This document shows, one piece after another, positions 8,114-15,754 of a stretch of DNA of 64,000 nucleotides; position 1 is the first letter of the stretch, and each line of letters starts with the position of its first letter. A program made the translations under genes and the position numbers. This DNA comes from Bradyrhizobium iriomotense (GTDB taxonomy: Bacteria > Pseudomonadota > Alphaproteobacteria > Rhizobiales > Xanthobacteraceae), in NCBI RefSeq assembly GCF_030160715.1, contig NZ_BSOW01000003.1:124001-188000 (forward strand). Direction: 5' to 3'. The notes below the pieces were generated by a model. That model saw nothing but the letters and a program-made list of their open reading frames with translations, did no database searches and had not been told where the DNA came from.

Positions 8114-9543
8114 GTCTTGCCTCCGGTGACGGCCGATTTCACCGCGTCGTCGAAGCCGAGAACCTTGCCGTTGATCTTGGTGGCATAGGCTTCCGCGTCC
8201 TTCTTCAGGAGGAACGGTGCGATGTCGTCGCCACCGACGGCATAGAAGGCCTGGTCGGCGAACAGCTTGATGCCGCGGGTCGTGTCGAAGACATAGGCGA
8301 CGTTGATCTTCTTGCCCTTGGCCTTGAAGTCGGCATAGGCGCCGAGTGTGCAGGCGGCACTCGCGAAGCGCAGGATGCCGGCCTCGTCGACCCACACCTC
8401 GCCCGCCTTGCGTGGATCGGCGATCGGCTTCTTGCAGAACGTATCCTCGCCGGTGATTTCGTAGTTCCTGGTGCTGCCGAGCTGCGCGTCGTAGTCGAGC
8501 TTCATCTCGGCATAGGCCTTGCGGATGTAGCTGTCGTCGACCCACTTCTTCGGATCGAACTCCTTCATGCGCCCGAGGTTTTGCAGCACCTTGACGTCGG
8601 TCGTGGCCGCATCGATCAGCGCCGGCTTGATGGAGGGATCGGTGGTCATGTTGCCGCTCGGTCCCAAGAAGATGTAGACGACCTCCTTGCTGATGCCGGT
8701 CCACTCCTGGATCTTCTCGGCCGCAAGCTTGGGATTGTCGCGCAGCCACTGGTTGGCGGCGATGATCGCCTTCATGTAGGCGACGACGACCTCCGGATAT
8801 TTCTCGGCGAAATCGGTGCGCACGACGATGCCGTGGAAGGTCGGCAAATTGGTCTCGACGCCGTCGAAAATCTTGCGCGCGAAGCCGCGGAACGGCAGCA
8901 GCTCGGCGAAGGGCACGAAGTCGGCATGGGCGTCGATCTTCTTTTCCTGGAGGTTGGTCGAGCCGACCTCCGGGCTTTGGCTCACGAGCTGGAAGAAGTC
9001 GGATGCATAGCCGCGGTCCTGCATCGCCTTCAGCACCATGCCGTGCGCGGCGGAGCCGAAGGGCACGCTGACGAGCTTGCCCTTGAGATCGGCGAGATCG
9101 TAGTAGGGTGAATCCTTGTGGACGACGATGCCGTTGCCGGAGCCGGAGAGGCTGTAGGCGGCGACGCCGATCAGCCGGCTCTTGCTCTCGGGATTGCTCT
9201 CGAAGGTGAAGCCGTTTACGATCAGCGGGTAGTCACCCATCATGCCGATCTGGAGCTTGTTGGCCATCATCGCGTTGGTGACGGGCGGGCCGGATGTGAA
9301 ATTCTGCCACTCCAGCTCGAACTTGATGTTGGCGTATTTGCCGTCGGTTGGCAGATATTTTTCGAGGAGATGAAGCTGTCGGATGACGACGCCGGCGGTG
9401 ACCGTATTGGTCGTGGTGTCCTGCGTGCCGATGCCGAGGGTGACTGTCTCCGCCATCGCGGGCTGCGCCAGCAAGAGCGCCAGCGAAGTCACCGACATCG
9501 CGATCGAGAGCGTGGGAAGATGGCGGACCATTCTCATCCTCAT
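8110..9543 (-). CDS. ABC substrate-binding protein with NosL-like C-terminal domain
   Basis: A 477-residue periplasmic protein with a signal peptide ending AQPAMA-ET (residues 1-31). Residues 32-340 are an NMT1/SsuA/TauA-type binding domain (VTLGIGTQ; MMGDYPLIVNGF; KIDAHADFVPF). Typical family members stop near residue 330. Here about 105 extra residues (367-471) look NosL-like: a Cys-containing start TFCKKPIADP, LRFASAACTLGAY, INVAYVFD, ADQAFYAVGGDD and a final block KDAEAYATKINGKVLGFDDA. NosL is the copper-binding accessory protein of nitrous-oxide reductase; its CxxCGM site is not conserved here. The NosL assignment is by eye. Starts at 9537 or 9531 (in-frame ATGs) are also possible. Confidence 0.85.
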   Translation of the reverse strand: MRMRMVRHLPTLSIAMSVTSLALLLAQPAMAETVTLGIGTQDTTTNTVTAGVVIRQLHLLEKYLPTDGKYANIKFELEWQNFTSGPPVTNAMMANKLQIGMMGDYPLIVNGFTFESNPESKSRLIGVAAYSLSGSGNGIVVHKDSPYYDLADLKGKLVSVPFGSAAHGMVLKAMQDRGYASDFFQLVSQSPEVGSTNLQEKKIDAHADFVPFAELLPFRGFARKIFDGVETNLPTFHGIVVRTDFAEKYPEVVVAYMKAIIAANQWLRDNPKLAAEKIQEWTGISKEVVYIFLGPSGNMTTDPSIKPALIDAATTDVKVLQNLGRMKEFDPKKWVDDSYIRKAYAEMKLDYDAQLGSTRNYEITGEDTFCKKPIADPRKAGEVWVDEAGILRFASAACTLGAYADFKAKGKKINVAYVFDTTRGIKLFADQAFYAVGGDDIAPFLLKKDAEAYATKINGKVLGFDDAVKSAVTGGKT

Positions 9544-9617
9544 TCGGTTGGATGTGCTGTGGTTGCCATGATTGGGGGAGGGCGTCGGCAGGGCAAATCC
9601 GGATTTACCGCCGCAGT

Positions 9618-9627
9618 CGATTAGTTG
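9618..9627 (-). promoter_or_regulatory. Shared motif CAACTAATCG upstream of the ABC operon
   Basis: Read on the minus strand this is CAACTAATCG, 75 bp upstream of the binding-protein start. It matches 9 of 10 bases of the motif found in front of fpr and the AprA-like gene. Probable operator or promoter element of the module; the binding protein is unknown. Confidence 0.4.
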
Positions 9628-9696
9628 CCGCCAAAGACCGGTTGCATACTCCTTGGGCAGTTTTGCAGTTGAAAGCCAATTGCATGTGCACCGGTC

Positions 9697-10470
9697 CTAA
9701 TCGGACGCCTGGCCGCGCATCTCCTCCAGGATGTCGGGGCGGCAGACCAGGATCTGCGAGCGCTTTGTCTGAACGATTCCCTTTTCCTGCATGCGCTTCA
9801 GGCTGATCGTGACCCATTGCCGGGTCGCTCCGACCATGTGGGCGATGTCGGCATGGGTGAAGGCGGCGGCGATCACCCTGCCGTCGGCGTCTTCCACGCC
9901 ATAGAGCTCGACGAGGTGGAGCAACAGATGCGCGAGCCGCTGGGTGATCGAGCGCGTTCCCAGCATCTGGGCCAGCGCCGAATAGCATTTGCCCTTGAAG
10001 GTCAGGCCTTCGATCAGGCCGATGGCGAGGTTGGGGATTTCGGCTGCGAGCGTTCGCAGCTCTTTTCCGGGAAGGTGCACGACGCTGCAATTGCTGGATG
10101 CAACGCCGGACCATTGATGTACGGTGCCTTCGAACACTTCGGGCCCGCCGACGAAATTGCCGACATGCCAGTAGGCGAGCGTGATCTCGCGGCCCAGGGG
10201 CGAGGTGTAGAAGACGCGGATGCGGCCGCTCTCGATCAGCCAGATGCCGTCGTGCTTGCCGCCCTGACTGAACAGCGTCTGGCCGCGGTTGAGCACCTTG
10301 CGGCGGCCCTGCTTCAGCACCAATTCGCGTTCGCGCGGCGTGAGCTTGTCCATCAGCGGCGGCGGCCCGCCGATCCACTGCTGGTTCTCGGTGAGCAGCA
10401 GCGAGGAGCTTCCGGCGGGCCGGACCGTTGCGGGAACAGTCCCGCGAACCGCATTGGCCGCCTGCAACAT
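9697..10470 (-). CDS. Crp/Fnr family transcriptional regulator
   Basis: A 257-residue regulator: a cyclic-nucleotide-type beta-barrel sensor domain (LFSQGGKHDGIWLIESGRIRVF and GREITLAYWHVGNFVGGPEVF), a long dimerisation helix, and a C-terminal winged HTH (FTHADIAHMVGATRQWVTIS). It lacks the N-terminal cysteine cluster of Fnr, so it is not an oxygen-sensing iron-sulfur Fnr; the ligand is unknown. The ATG at 10470 is favoured because GGAGG lies 6 nt upstream; a GTG directly before it is too close. It sits inside the AprA-like module and is the obvious candidate for controlling it (inference). Confidence 0.93.
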   Translation of the reverse strand: MLQAANAVRGTVPATVRPAGSSSLLLTENQQWIGGPPPLMDKLTPRERELVLKQGRRKVLNRGQTLFSQGGKHDGIWLIESGRIRVFYTSPLGREITLAYWHVGNFVGGPEVFEGTVHQWSGVASSNCSVVHLPGKELRTLAAEIPNLAIGLIEGLTFKGKCYSALAQMLGTRSITQRLAHLLLHLVELYGVEDADGRVIAAAFTHADIAHMVGATRQWVTISLKRMQEKGIVQTKRSQILVCRPDILEEMRGQASD

Positions 10471-10574
10471 CACCTGCCTCCGGATTGTTCAAATCGTTCT
10501 AAGGAGGAGCAATGTCCGTGCCAGATGGGGGGAGCCGGAACGCTTGGGGGCAAGCGGCTGCCATACACTCCCTG

Positions 10575-10678
10575 TCGTCGCCCGCGTAGTAGGCGGGCGA
10601 TCCAGTATTCCAGAGACGTTCGTTAGATACGGAAAAGCCGCGGCGTACTGGATTCCCCGCTTTCGCGGGGAATGACAG
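10575..10678. repeat. Two-hairpin intergenic repeat, copy 1
   Basis: The first hairpin has arms TCGCCCGC (10578-10585) and GCGGGCGA (10593-10600), followed by CCAGTA. The second, after GGCGTACTGG, has arms ATTCCCCGC (10652-10660) and GCGGGGAAT (10665-10673). Copy 2 at 57043-57178 has the same layout, with a compensatory base-pair change in the second stem. It resembles a dispersed rhizobial palindromic element. It occupies most of the 236-bp gap between the Crp/Fnr and DUF971 genes. Confidence 0.6.
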
Positions 10679-10706
10679 CGAACATATGGCTGGCGTGTTC
10701 GCGAGC

Positions 10707-11012
10707 TTAACGTCCCGCCAAGCTCAGCAAATACGGCTTGGGGTAAATCCCGCGGTTGTGGCCGTCCGAGAACGAGATGTTCAGCCCGTAGCCGAGGTCG
10801 CCGATCTCGGTGATGGCGATGCCCGGAAACCCTTGGGGGAAGCGGCCGTCGAAGCGGGCGCGGGTGCAGTGAGCGCATTTGCAGGAGAGGCGGAGCTGCT
10901 CGGCGGCAAGCATCACCTCGCCATCGCGCGTGGTGCGCACCACGAGCGTCGCAAGATCCGCGCTTGTTGTGTAGTCAGTCACCGTTGGTGCGACCAAGGC
11001 AGTCGTGGTCAT
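10707..11012 (-). CDS. DUF971 domain protein
   Basis: A 101-residue single-domain DUF971 protein (the fold also found at the N-terminus of gamma-butyrobetaine hydroxylase). Visible hallmarks are LRLSCKCAHCTRAR with three cysteines, GIAITEIGDLGYGLNISFSDGHNRGIYP and the terminal YLLSL. DUF971 proteins often sit near iron-sulfur or radical genes, and the cysteines could bind metal; this is inference. The start at 11012 is chosen because GGAGG precedes it; a longer frame to 11063 lacks support. It is divergent from the ferredoxin-NADP reductase gene across a 226-bp promoter region carrying two copies of the module motif. Confidence 0.82.
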   Translation of the reverse strand: MTTTALVAPTVTDYTTSADLATLVVRTTRDGEVMLAAEQLRLSCKCAHCTRARFDGRFPQGFPGIAITEIGDLGYGLNISFSDGHNRGIYPKPYLLSLAGR

Positions 11013-11054
11013 GGCGAGCCTCCGGCCTCCTTCTAGCCCGCAGAGAAAGCCTCC

Positions 11055-11070
11055 CGATAGCAACTAATTG
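11055..11070 (+). promoter_or_regulatory. Shared operator-like motif CGATAGCAACTAATTG
   Basis: This lies in the divergent DUF971/fpr intergenic region. Fourteen of its 16 bases match the reverse complement of 12034-12049, upstream of the AprA-like gene. Its core GCAA-CTAA-TTGC (11060-11071) is an inverted repeat, as expected for a dimeric regulator. Confidence 0.5.
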
Positions 11071-11145
11071 CCGGACTCTAACGGACGCGACAGTCACGGG
11101 CGAGCGCGCGGCTGCCTCCTCTTCGATCATTGCCCGCGAAATGTG

Positions 11146-11155
11146 AAACTAATCG
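11146..11155 (+). promoter_or_regulatory. Second motif copy AAACTAATCG upstream of fpr
   Basis: Matches the copy at 9618-9627 (read on the minus strand) in 9 of 10 bases. It lies 83 bp upstream of the fpr start. It may be a weaker second site for the same regulator; support is similarity only. Confidence 0.3.
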
Positions 11156-11238
11156 ACCGGGAACGGCAGTTCGCCGTTGCGGGAAAAGCTCCTCTCCGAA
11201 ACTTTCCGGCCCATCAGGCAAGCACGGAGAGACGAACG

Positions 11239-12012
11239 ATGAGCGCTTTTCAGAAGGAAACGGTCCTGTCGGTGAAACACTGGACCGAATCCCTGTTCAG
11301 CTTCACCGCGACGCGCGATCCCGGCTTCCGCTTCCAGAACGGCCAGTTCGCCATGATCGGGCTCGAGGTCGACGGCCGGCCGCTGATGCGCGCCTACAGC
11401 ATGGCGAGCGCCAATCACGAGGAGAATCTCGAGTTCTTCTCGATCAAGGTGCCGGATGGTCCGCTCACCTCGCGGCTCCAGAAGATCAGGGAAGGCGACA
11501 TCATCCTGGTCGGCCGCAAGCCCACGGGCACGCTGATCACCGGCAATCTCATTCCGGGAAAGCGGCTGCTCCTGCTGTCCACCGGCACGGGCCTCGCGCC
11601 CTTCGCGAGCTTGATCAAGGACCCAGACGTCTACGAGAATTACGAGACCATCGTGCTCGCCCATGGCTGCCGCCAGGTTTCCGAACTCGCTTATGGCGAG
11701 CATCTGGTCGAGGGCCTGCGTAGCCATGAATTCCTGGGCCCCCTGATCAGGGACAAGCTGATCTATTACCCGACCGTCACGCGTGAGCCGTTCCGCAATC
11801 GCGGCCGCATCACCGACCTGATTGCGTCGAACCAGCTGTTCGACGACATCGGCCAGCCCGGCCTCGACCGCGATACCGATCGCATCATGCTGTGCGGCAG
11901 CCCCGCGATGCTGGATGAGCTTCATGCGATGTTCGCGGCCCGCGGTTTCGCCGAAGGCAATCATAGCCAGCCCGGCCACTTCGTGATCGAGAAAGCCTTC
12001 GTGGAGCGGTGA
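11239..12012 (+). CDS. fpr: Ferredoxin--NADP reductase
   Basis: A 257-residue FAD flavoprotein of the bacterial Fpr type, passing electrons between NADPH and a ferredoxin or flavodoxin. It has the FAD motif RAYSMASANHEENLEFF, the NADP-binding motif STGTGLAPFASLIKDP, a late LCGSPAML motif and the family-typical C-terminus HFVIEKAFVER. The start MSAFQKETVLSV at 11239 follows GGAGAGACGAACG; the frame is open further upstream but shows no family similarity there. It is the first gene of the rightward half of the module and probably feeds the AprB-like ferredoxin two genes downstream. Confidence 0.94.
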   Translation: MSAFQKETVLSVKHWTESLFSFTATRDPGFRFQNGQFAMIGLEVDGRPLMRAYSMASANHEENLEFFSIKVPDGPLTSRLQKIREGDIILVGRKPTGTLITGNLIPGKRLLLLSTGTGLAPFASLIKDPDVYENYETIVLAHGCRQVSELAYGEHLVEGLRSHEFLGPLIRDKLIYYPTVTREPFRNRGRITDLIASNQLFDDIGQPGLDRDTDRIMLCGSPAMLDELHAMFAARGFAEGNHSQPGHFVIEKAFVER

Positions 12013-12033
12013 GGGCAAATCGCATCCCGGCGA

Positions 12034-12049
12034 CAACTAATTGCTATCG
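12034..12049 (-). promoter_or_regulatory. Shared operator-like motif upstream of the AprA-like gene
   Basis: The forward sequence is CAACTAATTGCTATCG and its reverse complement is CGATAGCAATTAGTTG, nearly identical to 11055-11070. It lies in the 117-bp gap between fpr and the AprA-like gene, suggesting a second, co-regulated promoter. Confidence 0.5.
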
Positions 12050-12129
12050 CCGGCAAGACACCTGAACGAAGCTCACCTGAACAAATCTGATGCAAAGGCG
12101 CCGGGCGTCCGGCGAACCAGGAGCAAGCG

Positions 12130-13872
12130 ATGGCACTAGATCAGATCGTCGACGGACTTTCGGAGGTTTCCTGCGATGTGCTGGTCATCGGCGGCGGCAC
12201 GGCCGGCCCGATGGCGGCGCTGAAGGCGAAACTGAAGAACCCGAAGGCCAACGTCGTCCTGCTCGAAAAGGCCAACGTCAAGCGCTCCGGCGCGATCTCG
12301 ATGGGCATGGACGGGCTGAACAACGCCGTGATCCCCGGCTATGCGACGCCGGAGCAGTACACCAAGGAGATCACCATCGCGAACGACGGCATCGTCGATC
12401 AGAAGGCGGTCTATAAATACGCTCAAAACTGCTACAAAATCATCGAGGAGCTCGACAGCTTCGGCATCCGCTTCCTGAAGAATGAGAACGGCGACTATGC
12501 CGTGAAGAAGGTGCATCACATCGGCACCTACGTTCTGCCGATGCCGAACGGCGAGACCGTGAAGAAGGCGCTGTACCGCCAGCTCCGCCGCGCTCGTATC
12601 CTGATCTCCAACCGCTACATGGCGACGCGGCTGCTGAAGTCGTCCGACGGGCGCATTGCGGGTGCGATCAGCGTCAACACCCGCACCGCCGAGATGCTCG
12701 TGATCAAGGCCAAGGCCGTGATCCTGTGCATGGGCGCCGCCGGCCGGCTCGGCCTGCCGACGTCGGGTTACATGTTCGGTACCTACGAGAACGCCGCCAA
12801 TTCCGGCGACGGCTACGCCATGGCCTATCACGCGGGCGCGGCGCTCGCGAACCTCGAATGCTTCCAGATCAATCCGCTGATCAAGGACTATAACGGTCCG
12901 GCCTGCGCCTATGTCGCCGGCCCCTTCGGCGCCTACACTGCCAACAACGAGGGCTCGCGCTTCATCGAGTGCGACTACTGGTCCGGACAGATGATGCTGG
13001 AGTTTTATAACGAGCTTCTGTCCGGTAAGGGGCCGGTGTTCCTCCAGCTCAAGCACCTCCATCCCGACACCATTTCGGAGATCGAATCGACGCTGCACAA
13101 GGTGGAGCGGCCGACGCGCGGCCTGTTCCAGCAGGGACGCGGCGTGGATTACCGCAGCGAGTCGATCGAGATGCACATCTCCGAGATCGGCTTCTGCTCC
13201 GGCCACAGCGCATCCGGCGTGTTCGTCGACGACAATGCGCGCACCACCGTGCCCGGCCTCTATGCCGCCGGCGACATGGCGAGCGTGCCGCACAACTACA
13301 TGCTGGGCGCCTTCACCAACGGCTCGGTCGCTGGTATCGATGCGATGGAGTTCGCCGACAGCCACGACTTTGCGGAGTTCGATGCGAGCGAGGTGGTGAA
13401 GGAACGCGAGCGCGTGATGGCGCCGACCACGCGCGAGGACGGCATTCCGCCGAACCAGATCGAGTACAAGACCCGGCGCCTGGTCAACGACTATCTCCAG
13501 CCGCCAAAAGTCACCCGCAAATACGAGCTCGGCATGCGCCGCCTCGCCGAGGTGCGCGAGGACATGCAGGAGCGCATGATCGCGCGCAACGCGCATGAAC
13601 TGCTACGCGCGCTCGAAGTGCAGTCGATCATGGATTGCGCGGATATGGCGGCCCACGCCTCGCTCTACCGCGAGGAGAGCCGCTGGGGCCTCTACCACTG
13701 GCGCACGGACTTCCCGGAGAAGGACAACGAGAACTGGTTCTGCCACACGCTGCTCAGCAAGCAGGACGGCAAGATGGCTAGCGAGAAGCGCGCGGTCGAG
13801 CCCTATGTCGTGCCGATCGCCGACGACGAGAAGGACCTCTACGACAAGCAGCGCATCCGGGCGAGCGCCTGA
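12130..13872 (+). CDS. AprA-like FAD flavoprotein (fumarate reductase/APS reductase superfamily)
   Basis: A 580-residue flavoprotein with an N-terminal FAD Rossmann motif (VLVIGGGTAGPMAALKAK, about residues 17-34), an APS-reductase-like segment VKRSGAISMGMDGLNN and the FAD C-terminal block TTVPGLYAAGDMASVPHNYMLGAF. The length and the KRSGA-xxMG motif are closer to adenylylsulfate reductase alpha (AprA) than to fumarate reductase or L-aspartate oxidase. An AprB-like ferredoxin follows after 35 bp. No sulfate adenylyltransferase, DsrAB or QmoABC is nearby, so dissimilatory sulfur metabolism is not supported. The true substrate is unknown. A strong ribosome site (CAGGAG) precedes the ATG. Confidence 0.85.
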   Translation: MALDQIVDGLSEVSCDVLVIGGGTAGPMAALKAKLKNPKANVVLLEKANVKRSGAISMGMDGLNNAVIPGYATPEQYTKEITIANDGIVDQKAVYKYAQNCYKIIEELDSFGIRFLKNENGDYAVKKVHHIGTYVLPMPNGETVKKALYRQLRRARILISNRYMATRLLKSSDGRIAGAISVNTRTAEMLVIKAKAVILCMGAAGRLGLPTSGYMFGTYENAANSGDGYAMAYHAGAALANLECFQINPLIKDYNGPACAYVAGPFGAYTANNEGSRFIECDYWSGQMMLEFYNELLSGKGPVFLQLKHLHPDTISEIESTLHKVERPTRGLFQQGRGVDYRSESIEMHISEIGFCSGHSASGVFVDDNARTTVPGLYAAGDMASVPHNYMLGAFTNGSVAGIDAMEFADSHDFAEFDASEVVKERERVMAPTTREDGIPPNQIEYKTRRLVNDYLQPPKVTRKYELGMRRLAEVREDMQERMIARNAHELLRALEVQSIMDCADMAAHASLYREESRWGLYHWRTDFPEKDNENWFCHTLLSKQDGKMASEKRAVEPYVVPIADDEKDLYDKQRIRASA

Positions 13873-13907
13873 GCCCGCCGTACAGCAACGCAACAGGAGA
13901 TCTCGAA

Positions 13908-14141
13908 ATGCCTCTCGCTTCCTATCAGACCTCGGTCCCGGTGGTGGTCGACGACGCCAAATGCATTGCGGACAAGGGCTGCACGGTCTGCGTCGACGTC
14001 TGCCCGCTCGACGTGCTCCGTATCAGCGACATGACGGGCAAGGCCTACATGGCCTATGACGAGTGCTGGTACTGCATGCCCTGCGAGGCGGATTGCCCGA
14101 CCGGCGCGGTCACCGTCAACATTCCCTATCTCTTGAGGTGA
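13908..14141 (+). CDS. AprB-like 2x[4Fe-4S] ferredoxin
   Basis: A 77-residue ferredoxin with two cysteine clusters: CIADKGCTVCVDVCP at about residues 19-33 and CWYCMPCEADCP at about residues 54-65, enough ligands for two [4Fe-4S] clusters. The longer first-cluster spacing (C-x5-C-x2-C-x3-C) and the CWYC motif recall AprB, which lacks here its usual C-terminal tail. It is the probable electron partner of the flavoprotein upstream and of Fpr. A strong AGGAG precedes the ATG, and the stop is 2 nt from the next gene's start, so it is co-translated with the HEAT protein. Confidence 0.93.
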   Translation: MPLASYQTSVPVVVDDAKCIADKGCTVCVDVCPLDVLRISDMTGKAYMAYDECWYCMPCEADCPTGAVTVNIPYLLR

Positions 14142-14143
14142 GC

Positions 14144-15121
14144 ATGTCGAGCCCGTTCGAATCCTACGACGATCTCGACGACGCCGACGAGCGGCTCCAG
14201 GCCGCCGACCCAGCCGAGCGTCGCGTGGCCATCATCGCGCTCGGCCATTCCGGCGATCCCGCCGCGGTCGGCCATCTCGCCAACATGGTGTCCGATCCCG
14301 ACGCCGGCGTGCGCCAGCAGGTCGCGATGGCGCTCGGGGAGTTCGACGGGCCGGAGGCGGCAAACGCGCTGGTGCAGCTGCTCGTCGATCCCGAACGGAT
14401 CGTGGCGTCGGCTGCTGCCGACAGCATGGCCGAGTTCAAGGATCCGGCGTGCGCGGACGTCATCCTGCCGCTGGTGAAACATCCTCACGCCTTCGTCCGG
14501 ATGGGCGCGCTGCGCGCGCTGAAGGAGCTGCGGCGCAAGGACACGCTGAAGCCGGCGCTGGAAGCGCTCCAGGATGGCGATGCCGCGGTGCGCGTGCAGG
14601 CGATCGGCGTCATCGGTTTCCTGAAGCTCGAAGAGTCGATTCCCGCGCTGACCGCGCTGATCCACGATCCCGACGCCCATGTACGCCGCGCCGCGGTGAG
14701 TGCGCTCGCCTTTTCGCACCTGAAGCCGGCGGCCGAGACGATCACCCGCGCGCTCAGGGACGCCGACTGGATGGTCCGCGAGATGGCGGCCGAGACGCTG
14801 GGGCTCAACGTCAACGGTTCGCTCGCGGCCGATCAGCTCATCGCCTCGCTTGCCGACGAGTTCTGGCAGGTCCGGCTCAAGACGATCCGCAGCCTCGGCA
14901 AGATGAAGATCGAGCGCGCCGTGCGCCCGATCGGCAATTGCATCAACCACGAGCAGGCGAATTTGCGCAAGGAGGCGGCTGCCGCGCTCGGCGAGATTGC
15001 CGATCCCGAGGGCGAGGCGTACCTCGCCGTGGTCGCCAACGATCCCGATCCCGACGTGCGCAAGAACGCGCGCTGGGCGCTCCAGCAGATCGCTGCGCGA
15101 AAGGCGCGGGCCGGATCGTAA
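14144..15121 (+). CDS. HEAT-repeat protein (PBS-lyase-like repeats)
   Basis: A 325-residue all-helical repeat protein. From about residue 25 to the end there are roughly nine HEAT/PBS-lyase-type units of about 31 residues with recurring D-P-D/A-x-V-R-x-x-A-x-x-A-L-G signatures (for example DPDAGVRQQVAMALGEF, DPDAHVRRAAVSALAF, DPDPDVRKNARWAL). Such proteins act as scaffolds or as maturation factors for cofactor enzymes. Here it follows a flavoprotein/ferredoxin pair by 2 bp, so a role in assembling or docking that complex is likely but inferred. The start at 14144 avoids a long overlap with the ferredoxin gene. It is convergent with the next gene (3-bp gap). Confidence 0.9.
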   Translation: MSSPFESYDDLDDADERLQAADPAERRVAIIALGHSGDPAAVGHLANMVSDPDAGVRQQVAMALGEFDGPEAANALVQLLVDPERIVASAAADSMAEFKDPACADVILPLVKHPHAFVRMGALRALKELRRKDTLKPALEALQDGDAAVRVQAIGVIGFLKLEESIPALTALIHDPDAHVRRAAVSALAFSHLKPAAETITRALRDADWMVREMAAETLGLNVNGSLAADQLIASLADEFWQVRLKTIRSLGKMKIERAVRPIGNCINHEQANLRKEAAAALGEIADPEGEAYLAVVANDPDPDVRKNARWALQQIAARKARAGS

Positions 15122-15124
15122 GCG

Positions 15125-15751
15125 TCAAAACCGCATCGCCATCTCGGCGAGGCGGCGATGGGCGGCCTCGCGCGCGGCGCGGATCGGCTCGACCGGTCCC
15201 GCCGTCGGGCCGATCGGCACGAAACGCACGTCGTTCACGCCGATGAAGCGCAGCGCCTCGCGCAGATACGGCGTCGCCATGTCCATGCGGCCGCGGTTCA
15301 TCCCAGTCGCATAATCGCTGCCGCTTGCCAGGATCACCAGCGTCGGCCGGTCCTTCAGCAGCGGAAAATAGCCCTGTGACGGATCGAAGCGGAAGGTCAG
15401 TCCGGGCTGGATGATGACGTCGAACCACTGCTTCAGCTTGTAGGGGATGCCGAAATTCCACATCGGCGTCGAGATCAGCACGCGGTCGGCGAGCGAGAAT
15501 CGGAGCGCGATCCGCTCGGCCTCGGCGAATGTAACCCGCTGCGCGTCGTTGAAGGCCTTCGCCTTCATGCGCGCATATTTGGCCTCGACGATGGGGCCAA
15601 CGAACTCGGGCATGCGCTCCCGCCAGAGGTCCATCACGTCGATATCCCAATCCGGGTGTGCCTGGCGGAAGCCCTCGAGGAAGATTCGCGCGCCGGCGCT
15701 CGACTCGGAGTCGGCGCGCGGCGAGCAGGACAGGTGCAGGAGCTTTGCCAC
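15125..15751 (-). CDS. FMN-dependent NADH-azoreductase family protein
   Basis: A 208-residue flavodoxin-fold NAD(P)H oxidoreductase of the AzoR/AcpD family. Hallmarks are LHLSCSPRADSES at the N-terminus (FMN phosphate loop), TPMWNFGIPYKLKQWFD in the middle and the later VILASGSDY. It would reduce quinones or azo compounds using FMN and NADH. It starts at a GTG (15751) 3 bp after the stop of the lactonase-isochorismatase gene, so it is probably the last gene of the long minus-strand operon. Confidence 0.9.
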   Translation of the reverse strand: MAKLLHLSCSPRADSESSAGARIFLEGFRQAHPDWDIDVMDLWRERMPEFVGPIVEAKYARMKAKAFNDAQRVTFAEAERIALRFSLADRVLISTPMWNFGIPYKLKQWFDVIIQPGLTFRFDPSQGYFPLLKDRPTLVILASGSDYATGMNRGRMDMATPYLREALRFIGVNDVRFVPIGPTAGPVEPIRAAREAAHRRLAEMAMRF

Positions 15752-15754
15752 CGC

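Noticed and set aside
11068..11238. 57-codon upstream extension of the ferredoxin-NADP reductase frame
   Set aside because: Family similarity begins at MSAFQKETVLSV; the upstream part lies in a divergent promoter region containing motif copies and has no ribosome site.
12130..14141. Dissimilatory adenylylsulfate reductase (sulfate reduction or sulfur oxidation)
   Set aside because: AprA/AprB similarity is visible, but no sat, qmo, dsr or sox genes occur in the window and the ferredoxin lacks the AprB tail, so only AprA/AprB-like is justified.
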